Source of the DNA: Candidatus Rokuibacteriota bacterium
GTDB taxonomy: Bacteria; Methylomirabilota; Methylomirabilia; Rokubacteriales; CSP1-6
Reading direction: 5' to 3'
NCBI GenBank assembly: GCA_023248995.1
Contig: JAHFDN010000017.1
Coordinates: 1 to 60,838, forward strand
Length of the DNA stretch: 60,838 bases
Positions 16,839 to 24,828 of this stretch are shown here, piece by piece. The notes under the pieces were generated by a model. The model saw nothing but the letters and a program-made list of their open reading frames with translations. It did not search any database and had not been told where the DNA came from. Position 1 is the stretch's first letter. Every line of letters starts with the position of its first letter. A program made the position numbers and the translations under genes.

Positions 16839-17707
16839 GCCGCGCCTCCCTGAAATCGCCCGTAGCCCGCGCGCGGCGCCTGGGGCAGAAGACGCTCGAG
16901 GTCACGGAACATCGCCTGGGTCCTCGCGTCAAGCCCCTGCGGGATCGTCACGCGCACGGTGACGTAGAGATCCCCGGTGCCCTCACCGTGGAGCCGTCGC
17001 ATGCCCTTGCTGCGGAGGCGGAATACCTGCCCGCTCTGCGTCCCGGGCGGGAGGACCAGCGCCGTTTCCCCGTCCACCGTGGGCACGCGGATCCGCGCCC
17101 CGAGCACCGCCTCGCCGAGCGTCACCGGTACCTCGCAATGGAGGTTGTCGCCCTTGCGGGTGAAGAACGGGTGCTCCTGCACGCGCGTGATCACGATCAG
17201 GGCCCCGCGCCGCCCGCCGAAGCGGCCGGCGTGTCCCTCGCCCGGCACCCGGATCTGGGCGCCCGTGTCCACGCCCCCGGGGATCACGACCGGGAGTTCC
17301 ACGCTCTCCGATTGGAGGCCACGGTCGTGGCACGCCGCGCAGCCCGCTCCCTCGCACTCGGAGCAGGCCCGCAATCGCTCGACGTTGAGAGTGACACCGA
17401 CCCCGTGGACCGAGTTGGCGAACGAGAGCTCCATCGCGACGTACAGATCGTCACCCCGCCGTCCGGGCGATCCTTCCGCCTGCTGTCGAAACGGGCGATG
17501 GCCGAAGCGGTCGTAGAGGGACCGCGCGCTGGGATCACTCAGGATGCGATAGGCTTCCGCGATTTCCTCGAAAAGTCCCTGCGCCTCCCGTTCCCAAAAG
17601 TTGACGTCGGGCGAGTACTGCCGCGCGAGCCGCCGGTATGCCTGACGGATCTCCCGCGGGCCGGCGCCGATGCTCACCCCCAGCACCGCGTAGTAATCCC
17701 GCCGCAT
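16835..17707 (-). CDS. DnaJ/CbpA-family J-domain protein with SPD in place of HPD
   Basis: A 290-aa J-domain protein adjacent to dnaK (start codon follows the dnaK stop directly). The J domain (1-70) has the normal frame DYYAVLGV...[12 protein letters not shown], but the invariant HPD tripeptide is S32-P33-D34. HPD is the contact that stimulates DnaK ATPase. There is no Gly/Phe-rich region. The zinc-binding part is reduced to a single cluster, Cys115/118/123/126 ([12 protein letters not shown]), instead of four CxxCxGxG repeats. The substrate-binding beta domains ([19 protein letters not shown] onward) look intact. It is probably a DnaJ paralogue serving the HspR operon, with altered or absent ATPase stimulation. 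Confidence 0.9.
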   Translation of the reverse strand: MRRDYYAVLGVSIGAGPREIRQAYRRLARQYSPDVNFWEREAQGLFEEIAEAYRILSDPSARSLYDRFGHRPFRQQAEGSPGRRGDDLYVAMELSFANSVHGVGVTLNVERLRACSECEGAGCAACHDRGLQSESVELPVVIPGGVDTGAQIRVPGEGHAGRFGGRRGALIVITRVQEHPFFTRKGDNLHCEVPVTLGEAVLGARIRVPTVDGETALVLPPGTQSGQVFRLRSKGMRRLHGEGTGDLYVTVRVTIPQGLDARTQAMFRDLERLLPQAPRAGYGRFQGGAA

Positions 17708-19621
17708 TTACTTCTTCTCGCCCAGGTCCTCGAACTCGGCGTCCACTACGTCTCCCTCGGGACCCTTGGACTTCGCCTGCCCGGCCGCTCCGCTATCGGG
17801 GCTGGCGGCGCCAGCCTTGGCCTGGGCCTCGCGGTACATGATCTCCGCGAGCTTGTGCGAGGCCTTGGTGAGGTTCTCCTGGGCGCCCTTGATCCGGGCG
17901 AGGTCACCCCCTTTGAGGGCCTCGCGCGCCTCGTTGAGCGCCTCCTCGATGGGCTTGCGCTCGCTCTCGGGAACCTTGTCCCCGTGCTCCTGGAGCGTGC
18001 GCTCGGTCGTGTACACCAGCGAGTCCGCCTGGTTGCGGACCTCGATCTCCTGCTTGCGCTCGGCGTCCTCCGCCGCGTGCGCCTCCGCCTCCTTCATCAT
18101 GCGGTCGATCTCCTCCTTCGTGAGACCGGACGACGCGGTGATCGTGATGTTCTGCTGCTTACCGGTCGCGGTGTCCCTGGCCGAGACATTGACGATTCCG
18201 TTCGCGTCGATGTCGAACGTCACCTCGATCTGCGGCACGCCCCGCGGGGCCGGAGGGAGGCCGACCAGGTGGAACTTGCCTAGCGTCCGGTTGTCCCGCG
18301 CCATAGGCCGCTCGCCCTGGAGCACGTGCACTTCGACCGACGTCTGGCTGTCCGCGGCCGTCGTGAAGATCTCCGACTTCTTCGTAGGGATCGTGGTGTT
18401 GCGCTCGATGAGCCGCGTCATCACACCCCCCAGCGTCTCAATGCCGAGCGACAGCGGCGTGACGTCGAGGAGGAGCAGATCCTTCACCTCGCCGGTCAAC
18501 ACCGCCGCCTGCACCGCCGCGCCCACGGCGACGACCTCATCGGGGTTCACGCCTTTGTGGGGCTCTTTGTCGAAGAGCGACTTCACGACCTCCTGCACCT
18601 TGGGCATCCGGGTCTGGCCGCCGACCAGCATTACCTCGTCGATATCCTTGGCGCTGACCCCGGCGTCCTGCATAGCCTGCCGGCAGGGACCCAGCGCTCG
18701 CTCCACTAGGCCGGCGACCAGCGACTCCAGCTTGGCCCGCGTCAGCGTCAGCACCAGGTGCTTGGGCCCGCTCGCGTCCGCGGTGATGAACGGGAGGTTG
18801 ATCTCGGTCTGGAGCGTGGTCGAGAGTTCGCACTTGGCCTTCTCCGCGGCTTCCTTCAGCCGCTGGAGCGCCATCCGGTCCTTCTTGAGGTCGATGCCGT
18901 TCTCCCGCTTGAACTCTTCCGCGATCCACTCGATCACCCGCTGGTCGAAGTCGTCGCCCCCCAGGTGCGTGTCACCATTGGTGGCTTTCACCTCGAAGAC
19001 ACCCTCACCAATCTCCAGGATCGAGATGTCGAAGGTGCCGCCGCCCAGGTCATAGACCGCGATGGTCTCGTCCTTCTTCTTGTCCATCCCGTAGGCTAGG
19101 GACGCGGCCGTCGGCTCGTTGATGATCCTGAGCACTTCCAGGCCGGCGATCTGCCCCGCCTCCTTGGTGGCCTGACGCTGGCTGTCGTTGAAGTAGGCGG
19201 GGACCGTGATGACCGCCTTCGTGACCTTCTCCCCCAGGTAGGCCTCGGCGGCCTCCTTGAGCTTGCGAAGGATCATGGCGGAGATCTCGGGCGGCGAATA
19301 CACCTTGCCGCGCACCTCGACCCGTGCGTCTCCGTTGTCGGCCTTCACGACCTTGTACGGGACGAGCTTGCTCTCCTGCAGGACCTCGTCGAAGCGGCGG
19401 CCCATGAAGCGCTTGATGGAAAAGATCGTGTTCTCAGGATTGGTGATGGCCTGGCGCTTGGCCACCTGGCCGACGAGAATCTCCCCCTCCTTCGTGAACC
19501 CCACCACCGAGGGCGTGAGTCGGCTCCCTTCCTGGTTGGCGATGACGGTCGGGTCACCGCCTTCCATCACGGCCACCACGGAGTTCGTCGTCCCGAGATC
19601 GATGCCGATGACCTTCGCCAT
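17708..19621 (-). CDS. dnaK: molecular chaperone DnaK (Hsp70)
   Basis: A 637-aa Hsp70 that binds unfolded polypeptides in an ATP-dependent cycle. The start is taken at ATG 19621, which gives [18 protein letters not shown] and has an AAGGAG box 7 nt upstream; an earlier in-frame start would add seven unrelated residues. Signatures are IDLGTTNS (phosphate 1), [14 protein letters not shown], and [14 protein letters not shown]. The linker [16 protein letters not shown] is followed by the substrate-binding domain and a lid ending in acidic residues ([15 protein letters not shown]). Length is normal. No grpE separates it from dnaJ. It is the second gene of the heat-shock operon. Confidence 0.98.
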   Translation of the reverse strand: MAKVIGIDLGTTNSVVAVMEGGDPTVIANQEGSRLTPSVVGFTKEGEILVGQVAKRQAITNPENTIFSIKRFMGRRFDEVLQESKLVPYKVVKADNGDARVEVRGKVYSPPEISAMILRKLKEAAEAYLGEKVTKAVITVPAYFNDSQRQATKEAGQIAGLEVLRIINEPTAASLAYGMDKKKDETIAVYDLGGGTFDISILEIGEGVFEVKATNGDTHLGGDDFDQRVIEWIAEEFKRENGIDLKKDRMALQRLKEAAEKAKCELSTTLQTEINLPFITADASGPKHLVLTLTRAKLESLVAGLVERALGPCRQAMQDAGVSAKDIDEVMLVGGQTRMPKVQEVVKSLFDKEPHKGVNPDEVVAVGAAVQAAVLTGEVKDLLLLDVTPLSLGIETLGGVMTRLIERNTTIPTKKSEIFTTAADSQTSVEVHVLQGERPMARDNRTLGKFHLVGLPPAPRGVPQIEVTFDIDANGIVNVSARDTATGKQQNITITASSGLTKEEIDRMMKEAEAHAAEDAERKQEIEVRNQADSLVYTTERTLQEHGDKVPESERKPIEEALNEAREALKGGDLARIKGAQENLTKASHKLAEIMYREAQAKAGAASPDSGAAGQAKSKGPEGDVVDAEFEDLGEKK

Positions 19622-19704
19622 GTACGCTCTCCTTTCCTCCAATGAATGAGCGGCAGGGCGAGGGCGAAGCCCCCGACCCCACCGCCACGACAGCTGAACG
19701 CCAT

Positions 19705-20178
19705 TTAGAGGATGTCGATCTTGATTTCCTTGGGCTTGACCGCCTCCGCCTTCGGGAGCTTGATCTCCAACACGCCGCCCCGGTACGTCGCCTTCACCTT
19801 GTCGGTCTGGACGGGCATGGGAAGGGAGAGGCTCCGCTCAAACTTGCCGTAGCAGCGCTCCAGGCGGCGGTAGTTCTGGTCCTTGGGCTGCTGCTGCTGG
19901 GCGCGCTCCCCCCTGATCGTCGGGACATCGTTGGTGATGGAAACCCGGACTTGCTTCTCCTCAACCCCGGGCAGCTCGCACGTGACGACGAGGTCATCCT
20001 TCGTCTCGTACATGTCCATGGCTGGAGCCCAGACCCGCTCAGAAACGCCCAGGCTCGTCAAACGGCCGAAGAAGCCATCGAACAGCCGGTTCATCTCGGT
20101 CTGGATGTCGCCGAGGCCACGGAAGGGATCCCAGAGGTCAAGGGTTGACCCGAAAGGGCGCCATCGCTCAATTGCCAT
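19705..20178 (-). CDS. Hsp20/alpha-crystallin small heat-shock protein
   Basis: A 157-aa small heat-shock protein that holds unfolding proteins in a refoldable state. The N-terminal arm [19 protein letters not shown] is typical. The alpha-crystallin domain runs from about [12 protein letters not shown] to [16 protein letters not shown], with the conserved GVLEIKLPK strand. A short tail with KEIKIDIL follows. ATG 20178 is preferred; a GTG six bases upstream is possible. It is the first gene of hsp20-dnaK-dnaJ-hspR-lon, about 80 nt ahead of dnaK, behind a strong promoter with HspR-like repeats. GC content falls sharply in the upstream region. Confidence 0.95.
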   Translation of the reverse strand: MAIERWRPFGSTLDLWDPFRGLGDIQTEMNRLFDGFFGRLTSLGVSERVWAPAMDMYETKDDLVVTCELPGVEEKQVRVSITNDVPTIRGERAQQQQPKDQNYRRLERCYGKFERSLSLPMPVQTDKVKATYRGGVLEIKLPKAEAVKPKEIKIDIL

Positions 20179-20229
20179 AGACACGGCCTACTGTAGTGAA
20201 GTTGTGACTCAGCTTATGAGCCTAGTTAA

Positions 20230-20258
20230 CTTATATCTTATGAGTCTATGCTTGTCAA
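20230..20258 (-). promoter_or_regulatory. sigma-70-type promoter of the hsp20-dnaK-dnaJ-hspR-lon operon
   Basis: On the minus strand, TTGACA (20258-20253) and TATAAG (20235-20230) are separated by 17 nt, a near-perfect housekeeping promoter. The hsp20 ATG is 51 nt further on. The HspR-type inverted repeat covers the -35 and spacer, an ideal position for repression. Confidence 0.75.
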
Positions 20259-20259
20259 G
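20237..20259. promoter_or_regulatory. HAIR-like HspR operator
   Basis: On the minus strand CTTGACA-N7-ACTCATAAG resembles the HAIR consensus CTTGAGT-N7-ACTCAAG, with about five of seven bases matching in each half and the correct 7-nt spacing. It overlaps the -35 box. The match is imperfect, so the assignment depends on hspR being in the same operon. Confidence 0.5.
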
Positions 20260-20307
20260 TTATAATCTGATTATGGACCTTTAAATTCAAAATATTGTCT
20301 ATTTTTA

Positions 20308-20337
20308 TTGACCCTTATGAGGCGCCAGTGCTAGGTT
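20308..20337 (+). promoter_or_regulatory. possible promoter of the 215-aa gene
   Basis: TTGACC (20308-20313) and TAGGTT (20332-20337) with an 18-nt spacer. Only 6 nt separate the -10 from ATG 20344, so the mRNA would be leaderless. One CTTATGAG repeat lies in the spacer, so HspR could also act here. Confidence 0.35.
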
Positions 20338-20343
20338 GGCAGC

Positions 20344-20991
20344 ATGAAGTTGGGCTGTCTTGGCTTCCTCGCTTTGCTGCTCGTTCTGGCTGTCGTGTTC
20401 GTCGGGGGGGCCTCCGCGATCTTTCTAGCCGGGGGGATGTTCGAAGTCCCGACCATGCCCAGGGCCATCTCCTACACGTTGTCCGACGGCTACCGGGCCC
20501 AGGATAAGATCTTCGAGTTGATCCTGCGGGATTCAGGACGGTCCTCCCGGCACGAGCCCGTCCTCATCACGGAGCGAGAGGTGAACGCCTATGTCCAGCG
20601 GCACTTGGAGGAGAAGGAAGGCATACGCCTGTCGCCGCTCGTCGTGAAACTCTGGGACGACGAGATCCACCTGCAGGGGAAGACGGTCCTGCGCGACCTC
20701 TTCAAGGGCTTCCCTTCCTATCTCTTGCCCGACTATCTGCCGACCTCCGCGCTCGACCGCCCCGTGTGGGTGACCGTCCGGGGAACGATCCGCCTGGATC
20801 GGGAAAGGGGCATGGCGTCCCGCGAGTACACACAGCTCGAGGTGAAGACATTCAGCCTGGGCAATCAGGGTCTGGGGGCCTGGCTCCTTTCCCTCCTGCT
20901 CGGACGGGAGCGGCTTCAATGGCGGGTGCCGGCCGTCGTGGAGACGATCAAGGTTCAGGAGGGAGCCATCGTCATCAGCACGCGGAGGTGA
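20344..20991 (+). CDS. membrane-anchored protein of unknown function
   Basis: A 215-aa protein with one N-terminal membrane segment (about residues 5-30, LGFLALLLVLAVVFVGGASA) and a soluble domain probably outside the cytoplasm. Visible segments are VLITEREVNAYVQRHLEE, VKLWDDEIHLQGKTVLRDLF and RLQWRVPAVVETIKVQEGAIVI. The alternating beta-strand pattern suggests a lipid- or ligand-binding fold, but I do not recognise the family. It is divergent from the heat-shock operon and shares its AT-rich upstream region with CTTATGAG repeats, so stress regulation is possible. Confidence 0.7.
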   Translation: MKLGCLGFLALLLVLAVVFVGGASAIFLAGGMFEVPTMPRAISYTLSDGYRAQDKIFELILRDSGRSSRHEPVLITEREVNAYVQRHLEEKEGIRLSPLVVKLWDDEIHLQGKTVLRDLFKGFPSYLLPDYLPTSALDRPVWVTVRGTIRLDRERGMASREYTQLEVKTFSLGNQGLGAWLLSLLLGRERLQWRVPAVVETIKVQEGAIVISTRR

Positions 20992-21012
20992 CGTTCCCCC
21001 TGAGGGCCGTCC

Positions 21013-21435
21013 TCAGCCGCGGCGAAGAGACCGGACAAAGCGCATCTGGAGGTCGTAGAGAATCCCTTCCAGCAGTCGGCTCTCCGCCGGCGTACGATTC
21101 CCCTCGGTCTTCTCCTTGAGCAGCCTCAAGAGGTCGATTGTGAACCGGGCCTGGGGCGGGTCCACCGGTGGCGCGCCCGCCGCCGCTTCGGGTGCCTCGC
21201 CCAAGTGGAGGAGCGCCGAGTTCGCCAGGAGGACAAACAAGGCCGCCAGGTCCGCCTCGGCAGGCAGGTCGGCTGATCCGGGTGAGACAGCCCCGCGGAA
21301 CTCCGACGTTGAGGAGGGCTCTAGGGGGCTGGGGGAGGAGTCAAGGTGCGCCGGGCGAGCCAGTGCCGGGTCGTGGGCCTGCCCACGGCGGTCTCTGACC
21401 TGAAATCCCTCGTCGGGGGTGTCCCCTGGCGCCAC
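21013..21435 (-). CDS. DUF1844-family protein
   Basis: A 140-aa protein with the DUF1844 signature in its C-terminal half: LAALFVLLANSALLHLGEAP, then QARFTIDLLRLLKEKTEGN and ESRLLEGILYDLQMRFVR. It is a small helical bacterial protein of unknown function. The N-terminus DEGFQVRDRRG is also family-like. GTG 21435 is preferred because GAGG lies 6-7 nt upstream; the frame stays open far upstream, but that part is antisense to mazG and not family-like. A Pro/Ser-rich linker sits between the N-terminal tag and the helices. It converges on the 215-aa gene with 21 nt between stops, where TGAGG/CCTCA forms a weak hairpin. Confidence 0.8.
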   Translation of the reverse strand: MAPGDTPDEGFQVRDRRGQAHDPALARPAHLDSSPSPLEPSSTSEFRGAVSPGSADLPAEADLAALFVLLANSALLHLGEAPEAAAGAPPVDPPQARFTIDLLRLLKEKTEGNRTPAESRLLEGILYDLQMRFVRSLRRG

Positions 21436-21571
21436 CGGCAACCTCAGACCGACGGCCCGCACTGGCCCCTGAGGGGCACCCCTGCTGGACGAAATTCCCG
21501 CGGGGAAACCATGGCAGCGCGAGCCTAACACACCGGGCGCGAGGCGGACAAGGCACGGCTGGCGAAGGAGG

Positions 21572-21601
21572 TTGGAGGGAGGATTTCTCCTTGTGTATAA
21601 T
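21572..21601 (+). promoter_or_regulatory. promoter of mazG
   Basis: TTGGAG (21572-21577) and a consensus TATAAT (21596-21601) with an 18-nt spacer. The start of mazG follows 17 nt (GTG) or 26 nt (ATG) later. Confidence 0.5.
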
Positions 21602-21618
21602 GCAGTTGCTGTTCTTGG

Positions 21619-22452
21619 GTGCCCGACATGCCAGACTCCTCTGGGACTCTCTTCGACTCTCTCCTTGATCTGATGACCCGCCTGAGGGCTGCCGACGGCT
21701 GCCCCTGGGACCGCGAGCAGACTCGCCGTTCGCTCCAACCCTACCTGATCGAAGAGGCGTACGAGGCCCTCGAAGCCATCGACGGAGGCCAGCGCGACGC
21801 CATGCTGGAGGAGCTCGGGGATCTGCTCTTTCAGGTCGTGTTTCACGCCCAGATCGCCCGGGAACTGGGTGAGTTCACCATGACCGACCTTCTCGAGCGG
21901 CTGGTCGCCAAAATGGTGCGTCGCCACCCGCACGTCTTCGGCGAGGGCAAGCTCGCGACCCCCGCGGAAGCGCTCGCCCAGTGGGAACGCATCAAAGGCG
22001 AAGAGGCGAGCAGCGGGGGTAAACAGCGCTCCGCGTTGGACGGCGTGCCGCGGAGCCTTCCCGGACTGCTCAGAGCCCAGCGCATCCAGGAGAAAGCCGC
22101 GCGCACCGGCTTCGACTGGAAAACCGCTGCGGAAGCATGGGCGAAAGTCGGCGAAGAGGCCCAGGAGGTCGAGGAAGCCCTTGGCCGTGGTGATGAAGGG
22201 AAGATCCGGGAGGAGCTGGGGGACCTGCTGTTCGCCACGGTGAACGTTGCTCGGCTGCTCGGCGTCGACGCGGAGGGCTGCCTCCAGCAGGCCGTCGAGA
22301 AGTTTCGGCGTCGTTTCGCGTTCATCGAGGCGGACTTCGCCGCACGGGACAAGCGCCTCCCCGACTCGTCGCTCGAAGAGATAGACCGCTCCTGGGAGAA
22401 GAGCAAGGACCACGAACGGGATTCCGCCGGGCGGGAGACTGGAAGCGCATGA
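21619..22452 (+). CDS. mazG: MazG nucleoside triphosphate pyrophosphohydrolase
   Basis: A 277-aa (d)NTP pyrophosphohydrolase that hydrolyses nucleoside triphosphates, including damaged or non-canonical ones, to monophosphates. It has the double-domain layout of full-length MazG. The N-terminal copy has CPWDREQTRRSL, EEAYEALEAI and EELGDLLFQVVFHA. The C-terminal copy has FDWKTAAEAWAKVGEEAQEVEEAL and EELGDLLFATVNVARL. The metal-binding ExxE..ExxD pattern is present in both. GTG 21619 or ATG 21628 could start it. Its stop overlaps the macro-domain gene start by ATGA, coupling nucleotide clean-up to ADP-ribose metabolism. Confidence 0.95.
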   Translation: MPDMPDSSGTLFDSLLDLMTRLRAADGCPWDREQTRRSLQPYLIEEAYEALEAIDGGQRDAMLEELGDLLFQVVFHAQIARELGEFTMTDLLERLVAKMVRRHPHVFGEGKLATPAEALAQWERIKGEEASSGGKQRSALDGVPRSLPGLLRAQRIQEKAARTGFDWKTAAEAWAKVGEEAQEVEEALGRGDEGKIREELGDLLFATVNVARLLGVDAEGCLQQAVEKFRRRFAFIEADFAARDKRLPDSSLEEIDRSWEKSKDHERDSAGRETGSA

Positions 22453-22985
22453 AGGTCAAGATCGGGCAGACCGACCTCGTCATCGAGCGCGGGGACATCA
22501 CTGACCGAGAGGTGGACGCCATCGTCAACGCGGCCAACTCTCACCTCTGGATGGGAGCCGGGGTGGCCGGCGCCATCAAGAGGAAGGGAGGAGTCATCAT
22601 CGAAGAGGAGGCAGTGCGCCAGGGCCCCGTGGAGGTCGGTGAAGCCGTCATCACGACAGCCGGCAATCTGGTCGCTACACACGTGATCCACGCCGCCGCA
22701 ATGGGGCAAGACCTGAAAACGGACGGGCAGAAGATCGCCCAGGCCACCCGCTCGAGCCTGGCCCTCGCCGACAAGCACAGGCTCTCATCCATCGCCTTTC
22801 CGGCCCTGGGGACCGGGGTCGGAGGCTTTCCGCCCGCCCAGGCGGCCGATGCCATGTTGACCGCGGTCCTTTCCCATATTCGCGGCGGGAGCACCACGCT
22901 CAGGAAGGTCGTTTTCGTTCTCTATCAGGAGGAAGCGTGGAAAGCATTTACAGATACCTTGAATCGCCTTCGTGGGGTAAACTAA
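22449..22985 (+). CDS. macro-domain (ADP-ribose-binding) protein
   Basis: A 178-aa protein that is essentially one macro domain. Motifs are IERGDITDREVDAIVNAANSHL with the adenine-binding GDIT, a Gly-rich WMGAGVAGAIKRKGG loop, and the second ligand loop AFPALGTGVGGFPP. Family members bind ADP-ribose or hydrolyse O-acetyl-ADP-ribose or ADP-ribosylated proteins or nucleic acids; the specific activity cannot be read from sequence. The start overlaps the mazG stop by 4 nt. The pairing suggests a shared housekeeping role for nucleotide-derived metabolites. pilB starts 33 nt downstream. Confidence 0.92.
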   Translation: MKVKIGQTDLVIERGDITDREVDAIVNAANSHLWMGAGVAGAIKRKGGVIIEEEAVRQGPVEVGEAVITTAGNLVATHVIHAAAMGQDLKTDGQKIAQATRSSLALADKHRLSSIAFPALGTGVGGFPPAQAADAMLTAVLSHIRGGSTTLRKVVFVLYQEEAWKAFTDTLNRLRGVN

Positions 22986-23018
22986 GGGGAAGTATCCTAA
23001 ACTAGGCCATTGTGTCCC

Positions 23019-24758
23019 ATGGGAGAAGGTAAAGTCGGACAGCCAGTTAGCCGACGCTTGGGCGATCTGCTCGTCAACGAAGGGCTGATCAACCAGGAGC
23101 AGCTCCACCGGGCCCTTTCCGAGCAGAGGGGCTCTAACGAAAAGCTCGGGACGATCCTCGTCCGGCTCGCGCTCATCCAGGAAGATCAGTTGATCGGGTT
23201 CCTGTCCCGCCAGTACGGCATCCCGTCCATCACCCTTTCCCAACTCGACATTGACCCCGACGTGGTGAAGCTGGTCCCCAGCCAGATTGCCAGGAAGTAC
23301 GAGGTCCTCCCCGTGAAGCGGACGGGGAACGCACTGACCCTGGCCATGGCCGACCCGACCAACGTCTTTGCGCTGGACGACGTGGCGTTCATGACCAACC
23401 TCCAGGTCCTCCCGGTCGTGGCTTCCCAGGGCGCGATCCGACAGGCCATCGAGCGCATCTATGAGCCCCAGGCTTCCGCCCTCACGGAGGTCATCAGCGC
23501 CATGGAGGGGGAGACCCCCGACGTCGAGTTGGTCGAAGGTGGTGAGGACGTCGCCCCATCCAAGGTGGACATCTTCGAGCTCAAGGACGCGTCCGAAGAG
23601 GCCCCGGTCGTCAAGCTGGTCAACCTCATCCTCACTGACGCAATCCGCCGGGGTGCCTCCGACATCCACCTGGAGCCGTACGAGAAAGTGTTCCGGGTCC
23701 GCTACCGCATTGATGGGGTGCTCCAGGAGATGATGGCCCCGCCGAAGCGGCTGGAGGCCGCGCTCCTGTCGCGCGTGAAGATCATGGCCAACCTGGACAT
23801 CGCCGAGCGCCGGCTCCCTCAGGACGGCCGGATCAAGATTCGGTACTCGGGCCGGGAGATCGACCTCCGGGTCTCCTCGCTCCCCACCATCTTCGGCGAG
23901 AAGATCGTCATGCGGATTCTGGACAAGGAGGCGCTCACGCTGGATCTCTCCAAGCTCGGCTTCGACGACTGGAGCATGGAGAACTTCAAGAAGTCCATCC
24001 ATAGCCCGTACGGGATGATCCTGATTACGGGACCGACGGGATCCGGGAAGACGACGACACTCTACTCCGCCGTCCACACGATCAACTCCCCCGACATCAA
24101 CATCATGACCGCCGAAGACCCGGTGGAGTACAACCTGAAGGGGATCAACCAGGTCCAGATCAACGACGAGATCGGTCGCACCTTCTCGGCGGTCCTGCGA
24201 TCCTTCCTCCGCCAGGACCCGGACGTCATCCTGGTGGGCGAGACCCGCGACCTCGAGACCGCCCAGATCGCCATCCGGGCTGCGCTCACCGGCCATCTGG
24301 TATTTTCCACCCTCCATACCAATGACGCTCCCAGCACCATCGCGCGGCTCCAGGACATGGGGATTCCGCCATTCCTCGTGGCGTCCTCCGTGCTCTTGGT
24401 GCTGGCCCAGCGCCTCGCGCGACGGGTCTGCAAGGAGTGCCGAGACCCCTACGAGGCCGACGAAGAGAGCCTGACGCCGTACGGCCACGTGCCCCAGGGG
24501 CTCGGGAAGGTGACGATCTACAAGGGAAAGGGATGCCAGGCCTGCAACTTTACCGGCATGAAGGGCCGAACCGCCATCTACGAGGTGATGGCGGTCAGCC
24601 CGGAGATCCGGGAACTGATCCTTCGCGGGGCCAGCACCACCGAGCTCCGTGAGCTGGCAGTCCAACAGGGCATGAAAACTCTCCGCCAGTCCGGGCTCCT
24701 GAAGGTCCTTGAGGGACAGACCACCGCGGAGGAAATCCTCCGGGTCACAATTGGCTAG
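23019..24758 (+). CDS. pilB: type IV pilus assembly ATPase PilB
   Basis: A 579-aa cytoplasmic hexameric motor that powers pilin polymerisation. The N-terminal MshEN-type domain (LGDLLVNEGLINQEQLHRAL) can bind cyclic-di-GMP in some homologues. The core has Walker A GPTGSGKT at 338-345, Asp and His boxes, and Walker B VILVGETRDLETA. The zinc-binding cysteines are in CKECRDPYEADE and CQACNFTGMKGR. ATG 23019 is chosen over an earlier TTG. It starts the pilBTC-SR run and lies 33 nt after the macro-domain gene without an obvious terminator. Confidence 0.96.
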   Translation: MGEGKVGQPVSRRLGDLLVNEGLINQEQLHRALSEQRGSNEKLGTILVRLALIQEDQLIGFLSRQYGIPSITLSQLDIDPDVVKLVPSQIARKYEVLPVKRTGNALTLAMADPTNVFALDDVAFMTNLQVLPVVASQGAIRQAIERIYEPQASALTEVISAMEGETPDVELVEGGEDVAPSKVDIFELKDASEEAPVVKLVNLILTDAIRRGASDIHLEPYEKVFRVRYRIDGVLQEMMAPPKRLEAALLSRVKIMANLDIAERRLPQDGRIKIRYSGREIDLRVSSLPTIFGEKIVMRILDKEALTLDLSKLGFDDWSMENFKKSIHSPYGMILITGPTGSGKTTTLYSAVHTINSPDINIMTAEDPVEYNLKGINQVQINDEIGRTFSAVLRSFLRQDPDVILVGETRDLETAQIAIRAALTGHLVFSTLHTNDAPSTIARLQDMGIPPFLVASSVLLVLAQRLARRVCKECRDPYEADEESLTPYGHVPQGLGKVTIYKGKGCQACNFTGMKGRTAIYEVMAVSPEIRELILRGASTTELRELAVQQGMKTLRQSGLLKVLEGQTTAEEILRVTIG

Positions 24759-24828
24759 CGTGATCGGGGGGGCGAGGGACTCCGGTTCCCGCGCAACGCC
24801 CGACCGCCGAGCAAGGGGACGGTGAGAC

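Larger units (their letters stand above)
20213..20321. repeat. three direct CTTATGAG repeats in the hsp20 upstream region
   Basis: The octamer CTTATGAG occurs at 20213-20220, 20237-20244 and 20314-20321, all in the same orientation, within a short AT-rich intergenic stretch of a GC-rich genome. The middle copy is half of the HAIR-like site. The first copy forms CTCA-TAAGC-TGAG on the minus strand with its flank. These may be HspR half-sites. Confidence 0.45.
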
